Origin: Pontibacter qinzhouensis | Lineage (GTDB): Bacteria; Bacteroidota; Bacteroidia; Cytophagales; Hymenobacteraceae | Assembly: GCF_008017455.1 (NCBI RefSeq) | Contig: NZ_VRTY01000022.1 | Coordinates: forward strand, 1 to 64,000 | Direction: 5' to 3' | Length of the DNA stretch: 64,000 nt | In this document: positions 26,319 through 35,483 of the stretch, one piece after another | Layout of the letters: every line of letters begins with the position of its first letter | Numbering within the stretch: position 1 is the stretch's first letter | The notes under the pieces: model-generated | The model's input: the letters and a program-made list of their open reading frames with translations, nothing else | Database searches by the model: none | Told to the model about the DNA's origin: nothing | Translations under genes and position numbers: made by a program

Positions 26319-27269
26319 ATGCGCGATATCACTCACAAACAAATTACCCTACGCACAGCCCGGGCTGTAGCCGTTATTTTTTGCACCCCCGAAACCATTG
26401 AAACCATTAAATGCGACCAGCTCCCCAAAGGGAACCTGTTCGATGTAGCCAGAGCCGCTGGCTTTTTAGGTGCCAAAGCTACTCCGCAACTCCTGCCGCA
26501 TTGCCACCCCGTTGGCATAGATGGTTTGCAGATAGAGTTTGAGTTTCTGGAGCAGGAACAGCACGAAGGACAATTTCCGGAAGCTGTTTTCCAGCGTTCC
26601 GGCATCGTTATAACCGGTGAGGCCAAGTCGATTGGGCGCACCGGCATAGAGATGGAAATGCTTACAGCGGTATCGGTGGCAGCTTTGGAGATTTATGACA
26701 TGCTGAAGCCGGTAGACACGCAGCTGGAAATCGGTCACATTAAACTACTGGAAAAGAAAGGCGGCAAAAGCGATCGCAAAAAGTTCTTTTCTACGCCACC
26801 AACCTGTGCTGTGCTTGTCTGCTCCGACTCTACCGCCGCCGGCACCCGCGAAGACGGAAGTGGCAAGCTGATAAAGCAGATGCTGGAAGAGGTAAAAGCC
26901 AATGTGAAGCACTACACGATTCTGCCCGACGACCGGGAGCAGATACAGCAGCAAATAAAAGCCTGGGTGGCTGAAGATGTACATTTCATCTTTACCACTG
27001 GTGGCACCGGCCTCGGCCCGCGAGATAACACCGTGGCAGCCGTGGAAGAAATATTGGAACGCGAAGCAGCAGGCATCGCAGAAGCCATGCGGGCTCACGG
27101 GCAGCTCCGTACACCGCTCGCCATGATGAGCAGAGGCGTAGCCGGAGCCATAGGAGAAACGCTGATCGTAACGCTGCCAGGCAGCTCCAACGGCGCCAGA
27201 GAGTCTTTAGAAGCCATTTTGCCAGCCGTGTTCCATGCCCGCAAAATGATGAAAGGGGGCGGACACTAA
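26319..27269 (+). CDS. moaCB: Bifunctional MoaC/MoaB molybdenum-cofactor protein
   Basis: 316 residues combining two Moco enzymes. Residues 1 to about 155 are MoaC (cyclic pyranopterin monophosphate synthase), with LLPHCHPVGIDG and the Glu-rich EMEMLTAVSVAALEIYDM stretch. Residues about 160-316 are a MoaB/MogA domain with TTGGTGLGPRDN, which adenylates molybdopterin. Fused MoaCB proteins are known in several bacteria. The stop overlaps the moeA start (TAATG), so moeA is translationally coupled. Confidence 0.92.
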   Translation: MRDITHKQITLRTARAVAVIFCTPETIETIKCDQLPKGNLFDVARAAGFLGAKATPQLLPHCHPVGIDGLQIEFEFLEQEQHEGQFPEAVFQRSGIVITGEAKSIGRTGIEMEMLTAVSVAALEIYDMLKPVDTQLEIGHIKLLEKKGGKSDRKKFFSTPPTCAVLVCSDSTAAGTREDGSGKLIKQMLEEVKANVKHYTILPDDREQIQQQIKAWVAEDVHFIFTTGGTGLGPRDNTVAAVEEILEREAAGIAEAMRAHGQLRTPLAMMSRGVAGAIGETLIVTLPGSSNGARESLEAILPAVFHARKMMKGGGH

Positions 27270-28498
27270 TGGCGCAGCAGACAGGCAAAGCACCTGCGCT
27301 TATGGCCATAGCCGAGGCGCAGCAACTGGTAAAGACCTATGCAAAATCGTTTGGGCAGGAGCAGGTGGCACTCGATGAGGCAGACGGAAGAGTATTGGCA
27401 GCAGCTATACGAGCCGATCGTGATTACCCGCCTTTTAACCGCTCGGCTGTAGACGGTTATGCCATTCGAACGGCAGATTGGGAGCAAGGTCAGCGAAACT
27501 ACCCGGTGCAGGAAACTATTTTTGCGGGGCAGGCCCACCAGCAGGAGTTGCAGCCCGGTTTCGCCTACAAAATAATGACAGGAGCTGCCGTGCCGACCTC
27601 GGCCAACGCAGTTTTCCGGCGAGAAGATACCACCGAAGGAAAAGGTGCTGTAGAAATTAAAGTCGATACGGTTACCGCCTTTCAAAACATAGCCCGGCAG
27701 GGAGAAGATGTGCAACAGGAGGAAGTACTGGTGCCAGCGCCAATACTGGTAAACCCTTCTGTCATCAATTCGCTTGCAGCCGTGGGGCAGGCACAGGTGC
27801 TGGTAGAAAAGCTGCCACGCATCGCCCTTTTTACAACAGGAGATGAGGTAAAACCAGTTGATGCAGCTGTCTCACCTATTCAGATCAGGAACAGTAACAG
27901 GCACCTGCTGGAGGCGCTGCTCCGGAAATGGAAGCTGAAGCCGGATGTATACCAGCATATTCCGGATACGAAGGAGGCCCTGCACCAGGCAATACAGGAA
28001 GCACTGCAACATGATATGATTATTATGAGTGGCGGAGTATCAGCCGGAGACGCCGATTATGTGCCACAGGTGCTGCAGGAACTAGGCATAGAAAAACTGT
28101 TTCATAAACTAGCGATCAGGCCCGGTAAGCCGGTTTTCTGCGGAAAGCTTCCGAACGGAGGTATTGTGTTCGCGCTGCCCGGAAACCCGTTTTCCTGTCT
28201 CGTAACCTTTACCCTGCTAATTGAGCACTACCTCTACCACTGTTTCGGCTTTGAGGGCGGGCCAGTATACAACTACAAACTGCAGCAGCAACGCACTAAA
28301 AAGCACCAGCTGGCGGAGTTTTTCACGGTTAAAATAAATAAAGACACCACTACCCTGCAGCCGCTCCAGGTCAACGGCTCCGGCGACATCCGGGCCGGGC
28401 TTATGGCACATGGCCTGGGTGTTCATCCGGCAGAGCAGCAGGTACTCGAGCAAGGGCAAACAATAGAATTTATATCCTTCAGCAATAGCCTGATGTAA
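27269..28498 (+). CDS. moeA: Molybdopterin molybdotransferase MoeA
   Basis: 409 residues, normal length. It inserts molybdate into adenylated molybdopterin. Visible motifs: PPFNRSAVDGYAIR at about 53-66, MSGGVSAGDADYVP in the MogA-like domain and LPGNPFSCLVTF near residue 300. It starts one base inside the moaCB stop codon. The product acts directly after the MoaB half of the preceding protein. Confidence 0.94.
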   Translation: MAQQTGKAPALMAIAEAQQLVKTYAKSFGQEQVALDEADGRVLAAAIRADRDYPPFNRSAVDGYAIRTADWEQGQRNYPVQETIFAGQAHQQELQPGFAYKIMTGAAVPTSANAVFRREDTTEGKGAVEIKVDTVTAFQNIARQGEDVQQEEVLVPAPILVNPSVINSLAAVGQAQVLVEKLPRIALFTTGDEVKPVDAAVSPIQIRNSNRHLLEALLRKWKLKPDVYQHIPDTKEALHQAIQEALQHDMIIMSGGVSAGDADYVPQVLQELGIEKLFHKLAIRPGKPVFCGKLPNGGIVFALPGNPFSCLVTFTLLIEHYLYHCFGFEGGPVYNYKLQQQRTKKHQLAEFFTVKINKDTTTLQPLQVNGSGDIRAGLMAHGLGVHPAEQQVLEQGQTIEFISFSNSLM

Positions 28499-28655
28499 GC
28501 AGAGGTTGCCACAAGCAGCCCGCGCCTTCAGTGCTGCTTGTGGCCAAGGATAAAAGATAAAGAAAAAAAGAAAACGGTAGTGCGAGCTGCAAATTCTCAC
28601 TAGCATACATATCCCAATATCTAATATCTACCATCTAATATCTAACATCTTTAAC

Positions 28656-30020
28656 ATGAAGGCATCAAACGGAAAAGCAACCTCCATTAAGTTATTAAGC
28701 CTGAAGTCCATTCAGATGCGTACCTTCCACTTGTCGTGGCTGGCGTTTTTTCTCTGTTTTTTTGGCTGGTTTGGTATTGCCCCACTTATGGCAGTAGTCC
28801 GCGAAGAGCTCGATCTGACCAAAGATCAGATTGGCAACATCATCATTTCTTCAGTGGCCATTACTATTGTTGCCCGTTTGGTTATTGGTTGGCTGTGCGA
28901 TAAAATCGGGCCGCGCATCAGCTACACGGCACTACTTATTTTGGGAGCTTTTCCGGTTATGTTGATCGGGTTCAGTAATAGCTACGAATCATTCCTGATC
29001 TTTAGATTAGCGATTGGCGTAATTGGAGCTTCTTTCGTGATTACACAATACCACACCACGGTTATGTTTGCGCCCAATGTAGTCGGTACTGCCAATGCCA
29101 CAACTGCCGGTTGGGGTAACCTGGGTGGGGGCGTTACCCAAATGGTGATGCCGCTTATTTTTGCAGGTTTTGTAGGGCTTGGCTTTTTAGATTCGCAAGC
29201 CTGGCGTTATGCCATGGTCGTGCCTGGAGTAGCCATGATCATTTGCGGCATTCTGTACTACCACTTCACCAAAGACTCTCCGGCCGGCAACATTTCTGAA
29301 CTCTCGGATGTAGCTGCAGCCAAAAAGAAAAAAGATACCGTTTCGTTCTGGAAAGCCGCTGCCGATTACCGTGTGTGGGTGCTGTTTGTACTCTACGGTG
29401 CCTGCTTCGGCATAGAGCTGACCATCAACAACATCGCCGCCATCTACTACCACGATTTCTTTGAACTGGATTTAGGAACAGCCGGATTAATTGCAGGTTT
29501 GTTTGGATTGATGAACATATTTGCCCGTACGCTGGGTGGTTTCTTCGGCGATAAAGCCGGGATCCGCTATGGCCTTTCTGGCAGGGTTTGGTTTCTGGGA
29601 GCAGTTATTTTGCTTGAAGGCCTGGCACTGGTAGCATTTTCGAGCATGACGATATTGCCAATTTCTATTATCGTGATGATCGTGTTCAGCCTTTTTGTGC
29701 AGATGGCAGAAGGCGCTACGTTCTCGGTGGTTCCGTTCATCAACAAAAACGCCATGGGTGCTGTGTCGGGTATAGTAGGTGCCGGTGGTAATGCCGGTGC
29801 GGTGGCAGCAGGTTTCCTGTTTAAAGTAGATAACATGTCGTACCCCGAAGCGCTGTACATTATTGGTCTGGTAGTGGCTGGCACTTCGGTACTTGCCCTG
29901 CTGATTCGGTTCTCACCCGCCATGGAAAAAGAAGCCAAACAGGAAATTCACCAGCTGCTGGCAGAGAAAAATGGCCAGGCCATTCCAGCCGCAGCCTACG
30001 AACTCGAAGAAGCAAGATAA
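28656..30020 (+). CDS. narK: Nitrate/nitrite transporter (NNP family MFS)
   Basis: 454 residues with about 12 membrane segments. FHLSWLAFFLCFFGWFGIAPLM in the first segment and the glycine-rich nitrate signatures GWGNLGGGV (first half) and GAGGNAGAVAAG (second half) identify a NarK/NrtP-type carrier. It brings nitrate into the cell for the nitrate reductase encoded next. The ATG at 28656 gives a 20-residue cytoplasmic lead before MRTFHLSW; a later Met is possible. Whether it is proton symport or nitrate/nitrite exchange cannot be told from sequence. Confidence 0.93.
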   Translation: MKASNGKATSIKLLSLKSIQMRTFHLSWLAFFLCFFGWFGIAPLMAVVREELDLTKDQIGNIIISSVAITIVARLVIGWLCDKIGPRISYTALLILGAFPVMLIGFSNSYESFLIFRLAIGVIGASFVITQYHTTVMFAPNVVGTANATTAGWGNLGGGVTQMVMPLIFAGFVGLGFLDSQAWRYAMVVPGVAMIICGILYYHFTKDSPAGNISELSDVAAAKKKKDTVSFWKAAADYRVWVLFVLYGACFGIELTINNIAAIYYHDFFELDLGTAGLIAGLFGLMNIFARTLGGFFGDKAGIRYGLSGRVWFLGAVILLEGLALVAFSSMTILPISIIVMIVFSLFVQMAEGATFSVVPFINKNAMGAVSGIVGAGGNAGAVAAGFLFKVDNMSYPEALYIIGLVVAGTSVLALLIRFSPAMEKEAKQEIHQLLAEKNGQAIPAAAYELEEAR

Positions 30021-30068
30021 GCAGTATGCATAGATCTCTCAGCGTCTGAAGTATCGGCCATATACAGT

Positions 30069-30125
30069 AATTTTATTAATGAAAATGGCCTTCCAAAGCT
30101 TTTTTGCCAGTTTTCTGCCAAGGGT
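30069..30125 (+). repeat. 57-bp interspersed repeat, copy 10 (first of a tandem pair)
   Basis: AATTTTATTAATGAAA, GGCCTTCCAAAGC, T run, GCCAAGGGT. Together with copy 11 it is part of a 97-bp direct tandem duplication. Confidence 0.8.
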
Positions 30126-30165
30126 GTTAAGAGAAGCAACTGTAAAGCTCACACCAGCGAAGGAG

Positions 30166-30222
30166 AATTTTTCTAATGATAATGGCCTTCCAAAGCTTTT
30201 TTACCCGATTTCTGCCAAGGGT
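30166..30222 (+). repeat. 57-bp interspersed repeat, copy 11 (second of a tandem pair)
   Basis: Repeats copy 10 at a 97-bp offset. The matching tail GAAGCAACTGTAAA follows both copies (30131-30145 and 30229-30243), so more than the 57-bp core was duplicated. Confidence 0.8.
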
Positions 30223-30329
30223 ATTAAAGGAAGCAACTGTAAAACCTAGCAGCGTGTGCCCTTCCTGAAAACAAGGCGCGTGTTATTTCAACCCAACTAT
30301 AGATTAGCTAAAACCAAGGTTCAGACAAA

Positions 30330-33300
30330 ATGACGACCGAACAACATAAGGATAAATTTGCCAGTACCTGCTGCTACTGTGGTGTTGGTTGTGGCGTAAC
30401 GGTTTCGAAAGAGAAAAACGGAACAGTTACCGTAGAAGGAGATGCAGCCTATCCGGTGAACAAAGGCATGTTGTGCAGCAAAGGCCTGAACCTTCAGTAC
30501 ACCGTTAACGATAAAAGCGACCGCCTGTTTTACCCACAAATGCGCTACAGCAAGAGTATGCCCATGCAGCGCGTCAGTTGGGACGAGGCTTTGCAGCGTA
30601 CCGCAGCCGTATTCAAAACGTTCATCCAGAAATATGGTCCTGAATCGGTTGCGTTCTATGTCTCCGGGCAGTGCCTGACGGAAGAGTATTACGTAGTGAA
30701 CAAGCTGATAAAAGGCTTTATCGGCAGCAACAACATCGACACTAACTCCAGGCTTTGCATGAGCAGTGCCGTGGCAGGCTACAAAATGGCTTTAGGCGAA
30801 GACAGCGTTCCGGTTAGTTACGACGACATTGAACTGGCCGATTGCTTTTATGTGACCGGAGCCAACCCCGCCTGGTGCCACCCTATTCTGTGGCGTAGAG
30901 TAGAGGCGCATAAAGCAGCAAACCCGGGCGTAAAGATTATTGTCGTGGACCCGCGCGTTACCGATAGCGCTGCCATTGCAGACCTGCACCTGCAGCTGAA
31001 CCCGGGCACCGACGTTATCCTGAATCATGCCATTGGCCGCGTGCTCATCGAGAACGGAGACATTGACCTCGACTTTATTCAGAACCATGCCGAAGGTTTT
31101 GAGGCATATAAAGAGGTGGTATTTGAACGCACCGTGGCAGAAGCAGCAGAACTTTGTGGCGTGCGCGAAGAAGATATCAGGTTGGCTGCAACCTATATAG
31201 GTGGCGCAAAAGGCTTTATTTCGATGTGGACAATGGGCCTGAACCAAAGTGCTGTGGGCGTAGACAAGAACCTGAGCCTGCTCAACCTGAACCTGATTAC
31301 AGGCCAGATCGGCAAACCAGGTGCCGGACCGTTTTCGCTTACCGGGCAGCCTAATGCTATGGGCGGCCGTGAGGTAGGAGGCCTGTCGAACCTGCTGGCA
31401 GCGCACCGCAACCTGAACAACCCGCTGCACCGCGAGGAGGTGCAGAAGTTCTGGGGCGGCACCACGATCTCAGAAAAACCCGGCCTGACAGCCACCGAAA
31501 TGTTTGAAGCCTTAAACAACGGTAGCCTCAAAGCCATCTGGGTAATCTGTACCAATCCGCTCACCAGCTTACCGAACGTGCGGCTGGCAGAGGAAGGCAT
31601 GAAAAAAGCGAAGTTCGTGGTGGTGCAGGATATCAGCGATAAGCCTGAAACCATTCGATATGCCGATGTGGTACTACCAGCTGCTGCCTGGGCCGAAAAA
31701 GAAGGCACCATGACCAACTCCGAGCGCCGCATCAGCCATTTAGCCAAGGTGGTGGATGCTCCCGGAGAGGCCTTGCCAGATGCAGAGATCATCTGTCGCT
31801 TTGCGCAAAAAATGGGTTTCCGTGGTTTCGATTTTAAAAACGCTTCTGAAATTTACCAGGAGCACGCGCAGCTAACAGCCGGAACAAACATCGATATTAC
31901 AGGCCTGAACTACGAAGTGCTGCAGCAAAAGCGGAGCGTGCAGTGGCCATACACCACAGGTGAGACAGGAGAGGGCACTGCCCGCCTTTTTACCGATAAG
32001 ACATTTTACACGCCTTCTACCAAAGCTGTTATTCACCCGGTTCCGGTTGCTTTCAGAAGTGAAATGCCGGATAATGATTTTCCGCTCATATTAACCACTG
32101 GCCGCATCCGCGACCAATGGCACACCATGAGCAAAACTGGGAAAGTGAACAAGCTCAAAAAGCACATTTCTCAGGCTTACCTCGAAATTCACCCCACCGA
32201 TGCTGACCTGCTCAAAATAGGAGAAGGTGATGTGGTGGTGGTAGCCTCCAGAAGAGGAGACGTACGGGTTAAGGCTAAACTATCAGCTAACATAAAACGT
32301 GGTGTTGTGTTTCTGCCGATGCACTGGGGCAAGATTCTGGGTAACGATCTGAACCGTGCCAACAATGTGACGAACGATGCACTCGACCCGATTTCTAAAG
32401 AGCCGGACTTTAAGTTCTGCGCCGTGCGGGTGGAGAAATACAAAAAACCTTTCCAGCGCATTGTGGTGGTAGGTGCCGGGGCAGGAGCCTTTGGTTTTGT
32501 AAAATCATACCGCGAAATAAACCCGGACGACGAGATTACGATTTTCAGCAAAGAAGATTTTCCGTTCTACAACCGCGTGATGCTGCCCGACTACATTAGC
32601 GGCCAACAGCAGTGGGAGCAGCTCGTGAAAATGAAAGACGCCGAAGAGCCAGCTTACAACATAAAACTGCTGCGTGGGGTGAGTGTGGAGAAAGTGAACC
32701 GCGAAGAAAAATACGTGATCGACTCCAGGGGCAACCGCAAAGATTACGACGTGTTGCTGATGGCCACAGGTAGTCGTGCTGCCGTACCGAAGCAGGTGCC
32801 AACTTTGCCGGGCATTTTTACCATGCGCAGCCGCACTGATGCCGATAATTTCAAAAATCATGTGCCAAAAGATGGCCATGTGGTGATCGTTGGCGGCGGT
32901 TTGCTGGGGCTGGAGATGGCGGCATCGATGCGGGAGATTGGCGTTAAGATTACCATTATTCAGCGCGTTTCCCGCTTCCTCGACCGCCAGCTGGACCCAC
33001 TTGGTAGCCAGCTGCTGCACGAGGAGATGGAGGACCAGGGCTGCGATATTTACTACAACGATGAGGTGCAGCTTTACTACGGCCGCTCCAAACTGACCGG
33101 CGTCGGCCTGAAAAGTGGTCGCCGCATAGACTGCGATGCCATGATCATTGCCATCGGTACGGTGCCAAACCTGGAGCTTGCCCGCGACTGCGGCCTCGAC
33201 TGCAAGCGCGGTGTGCTGGTAAACGAGCGCCTGCAGACCAACGACCCGGACATTTTTGCCATCGGTGAAATTGCTGAGTTCGAAGGAGTACTTTACGGCA

Positions 33301-33854
33301 TTACGGCAGCAGCTGAGCAGCAGGCAGAGGTAGTGGCCCATTACCTGAACGGCGATATTGCCAGCCACTACACTGGTAGCACCTTCATGAACATCATCAA
33401 AATCCACGGTTTCGACCTCTGCAGCATCGGCTTACCGGAGTGCCCCAGCGATGATTATGAGGAAATTGTGTTCATCGACAAGGCGAAGCGCTACTACAAG
33501 AAATGCATCATTCACCAGGACCGTTTGGTAGGAACTATTCTGATTGGTGACAAGAGCGAATTCCAGGAGTTCCGGGAGCTGATCTCGAACAAGATAGAGC
33601 TGAGCGATAAGCGTCTTCAATTGCTCCGCAGCGGTAGCAAAGCCGAACCAGTGCTGGGCAAGCTGGTGTGCAGCTGCAACAACGTGGGTTCCGACAACAT
33701 CCGGAACAAGATAGCAGCAGGCTGTACCGATTTTAAAGAACTCTGCGCTACCACCGGTGCCGGCACAGGCTGCGGCTCCTGCCGACCCGAAGTAAAAGCC
33801 ATACTGGACGAGCAACTGAAACTGGAGGTACTAGAAAGCCAGGTGCTGGTGTAG
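30330..33854 (+). CDS. nasA: Assimilatory nitrate reductase fused to NAD(P)H-dependent FAD reductase and BFD domain
   Basis: 1174 residues, far longer than a plain NasA/NarB (about 700-740). N-terminal 4Fe-4S ligands are Cys14, Cys17, Cys21 and Cys49 (C-x2-C-x3-C-x27-C). The molybdopterin oxidoreductase body runs to about 560 and the dinucleotide-binding domain to about 700. From 710 a second enzyme begins: FAD/NAD(P) reductase with IVVVGAGAGAFGF and VIVGGGLLGLE, like the first part of NirB. It ends in a BFD [2Fe-2S] domain with Cys1114, Cys1116, Cys1148 and Cys1151. In Bacillus these are separate proteins (NasC and NasB). The fusion should take electrons from NAD(P)H directly. Confidence 0.93.
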   Translation: MTTEQHKDKFASTCCYCGVGCGVTVSKEKNGTVTVEGDAAYPVNKGMLCSKGLNLQYTVNDKSDRLFYPQMRYSKSMPMQRVSWDEALQRTAAVFKTFIQKYGPESVAFYVSGQCLTEEYYVVNKLIKGFIGSNNIDTNSRLCMSSAVAGYKMALGEDSVPVSYDDIELADCFYVTGANPAWCHPILWRRVEAHKAANPGVKIIVVDPRVTDSAAIADLHLQLNPGTDVILNHAIGRVLIENGDIDLDFIQNHAEGFEAYKEVVFERTVAEAAELCGVREEDIRLAATYIGGAKGFISMWTMGLNQSAVGVDKNLSLLNLNLITGQIGKPGAGPFSLTGQPNAMGGREVGGLSNLLAAHRNLNNPLHREEVQKFWGGTTISEKPGLTATEMFEALNNGSLKAIWVICTNPLTSLPNVRLAEEGMKKAKFVVVQDISDKPETIRYADVVLPAAAWAEKEGTMTNSERRISHLAKVVDAPGEALPDAEIICRFAQKMGFRGFDFKNASEIYQEHAQLTAGTNIDITGLNYEVLQQKRSVQWPYTTGETGEGTARLFTDKTFYTPSTKAVIHPVPVAFRSEMPDNDFPLILTTGRIRDQWHTMSKTGKVNKLKKHISQAYLEIHPTDADLLKIGEGDVVVVASRRGDVRVKAKLSANIKRGVVFLPMHWGKILGNDLNRANNVTNDALDPISKEPDFKFCAVRVEKYKKPFQRIVVVGAGAGAFGFVKSYREINPDDEITIFSKEDFPFYNRVMLPDYISGQQQWEQLVKMKDAEEPAYNIKLLRGVSVEKVNREEKYVIDSRGNRKDYDVLLMATGSRAAVPKQVPTLPGIFTMRSRTDADNFKNHVPKDGHVVIVGGGLLGLEMAASMREIGVKITIIQRVSRFLDRQLDPLGSQLLHEEMEDQGCDIYYNDEVQLYYGRSKLTGVGLKSGRRIDCDAMIIAIGTVPNLELARDCGLDCKRGVLVNERLQTNDPDIFAIGEIAEFEGVLYGITAAAEQQAEVVAHYLNGDIASHYTGSTFMNIIKIHGFDLCSIGLPECPSDDYEEIVFIDKAKRYYKKCIIHQDRLVGTILIGDKSEFQEFRELISNKIELSDKRLQLLRSGSKAEPVLGKLVCSCNNVGSDNIRNKIAAGCTDFKELCATTGAGTGCGSCRPEVKAILDEQLKLEVLESQVLV

Positions 33855-33989
33855 AAGAAACTGAAATTGTCTGAATAACGGATCAACAGGATTACCCTGA
33901 TTTCACGAATTATTGATTGGATTTATTTTTATCTGTAAAATCCTATAATCAAAGTAATCCATGATTCAGGCTAAAAACTCATTCTTAAA

Positions 33990-35483
33990 ATGAAATTACA
34001 TACCATCAAAATAAACCTCCCAGGCGGAATAGTTTCTGCCGGAGATCTTTATGAAGTGCTGTCAGCTGCTGAAAAGGCGGGAGTGGAGGATGTGCGGTTT
34101 GGGAACAGGCAGCAGTTGTTTTTTCATGTGGCCGATGACAGGCTACCAGTGCTGAAGCAGGACTTGTTTCTGGCAGACATCATGTTTGAGCTGAATGCAG
34201 ATGCGCACCCGAATATTATAAGTTCCTACGCCATAGAAGAAGTTATTTACCACCCCGACTGGCTGCGCGAAGGCGTGTATAAAGACATTCTGGACCTGTT
34301 CGATTACCGGCCACAGCTCAAGATAAACCTGGTGGATAACGACCAAACCTTTTTCCCGTTTTTTACCGGCAACCTCAACTTTATCGCCTCCGACACCAGC
34401 AACTACTGGTACCTATACATCCGTTTTCCGAAAACGAATGTTATTTACCAGTGGCCAACGCTCGTTTATTCCGAAGACATTGCCGACCTGAGCAGTGCTA
34501 TAGAGCGCACCATTTTTGCCAGCCCGGAGCTATTTTATGACCAGCCGGCCATAGATGGAAACCTGTTGCACAGCATGGTAAATGCTGTAGGTGATTTTGT
34601 AATTCAGCCCATTACCAAGGCGCTTAAACTTCCGGAGTTTACGCTCTCTTACTACGAAGGCTTTAACCGCTACGGGAGCAACAAACTGTGGCTCGGCATT
34701 TACCGCCGCGATGAGCTGTTTAAAGTTGCCTTCCTGAAAGACCTCTGCAAAGTGTGCATGAAAACGCGGGTAGGGCAGCTGTACACCACCCCCTGGAAAT
34801 CGGTGATTGTGAAAGGAATAGATGCTGCCGACCGAAACCTGTGGGATGCCGTGCTCTGTAAATACCGCATAAACGTGCGCCACGCCTCCAACGAGCTGAA
34901 CTGGCAGGTAGAGGACCAGTGTGCCTATGGCCTGGAGCTGAAAAACGAGCTGGTGCGCAAGCTGAACGAGGAGGATGTGCGTACCTTTAAGCTTTGCTTT
35001 GCCATTAAAACCCAACCAAAAACAGGCTTGTTTGGCTCTATCATCATCCGGACGCAACAGGATATTACCGAGGGAGTTGTGCTGGCCGATGAGCGGTTTG
35101 AGATTCTTTATACCCGCGATTTCAACCCGAACTCAAAGGATTTTATCTGTTTCAGGAAAGATGTGCAGAGGCATGAACTTAGTACTTACATTATTGAGTT
35201 GTGTAACTATTACTATGAGCTGCAAAGCGAGCCAGATTTAATGGCAAACGCGGTTTACCTGGAAAATGAAGTGACTACAGAAGCAGCAGAACCTGTAAAA
35301 CCTAAGGTTTACCAATGCCGTAACTGCTATACCATTTATGACGAAATGTATGGCGATGCCGTAAATGATATAGCCGCAGGAACTCCGTTCGAAGCCCTGA
35401 GTACATATACTTGCCCGACCTGCGATGCGCCTAAAGAAGATTTTAAAGCAATAGAAACACCACAACCTGTGCCTACTGAATGA
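33990..35483 (+). CDS. Sulfite/nitrite-reductase-like protein fused to C-terminal rubredoxin
   Basis: 497 residues. The N-terminus has a ferredoxin-like half-domain pattern of siroheme sulfite/nitrite reductases (LPGGIVSAGDLYEVL, then VEDVRFGNRQQLFFHV), and TPWKSVIVKGI echoes the second repeat. The C-x5-C/C-x3-C ligands of siroheme and 4Fe-4S were not found, so this part may not bind them. Residues 443-478 form a rubredoxin with Cys443, Cys446, Cys475 and Cys478. The stop overlaps the next start (ATGA). It lies between nasA and moaA, so a role in electron supply or assembly for nitrate or nitrite reduction is inferred. The exact function is unknown. Confidence 0.75.
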   Translation: MKLHTIKINLPGGIVSAGDLYEVLSAAEKAGVEDVRFGNRQQLFFHVADDRLPVLKQDLFLADIMFELNADAHPNIISSYAIEEVIYHPDWLREGVYKDILDLFDYRPQLKINLVDNDQTFFPFFTGNLNFIASDTSNYWYLYIRFPKTNVIYQWPTLVYSEDIADLSSAIERTIFASPELFYDQPAIDGNLLHSMVNAVGDFVIQPITKALKLPEFTLSYYEGFNRYGSNKLWLGIYRRDELFKVAFLKDLCKVCMKTRVGQLYTTPWKSVIVKGIDAADRNLWDAVLCKYRINVRHASNELNWQVEDQCAYGLELKNELVRKLNEEDVRTFKLCFAIKTQPKTGLFGSIIIRTQQDITEGVVLADERFEILYTRDFNPNSKDFICFRKDVQRHELSTYIIELCNYYYELQSEPDLMANAVYLENEVTTEAAEPVKPKVYQCRNCYTIYDEMYGDAVNDIAAGTPFEALSTYTCPTCDAPKEDFKAIETPQPVPTE

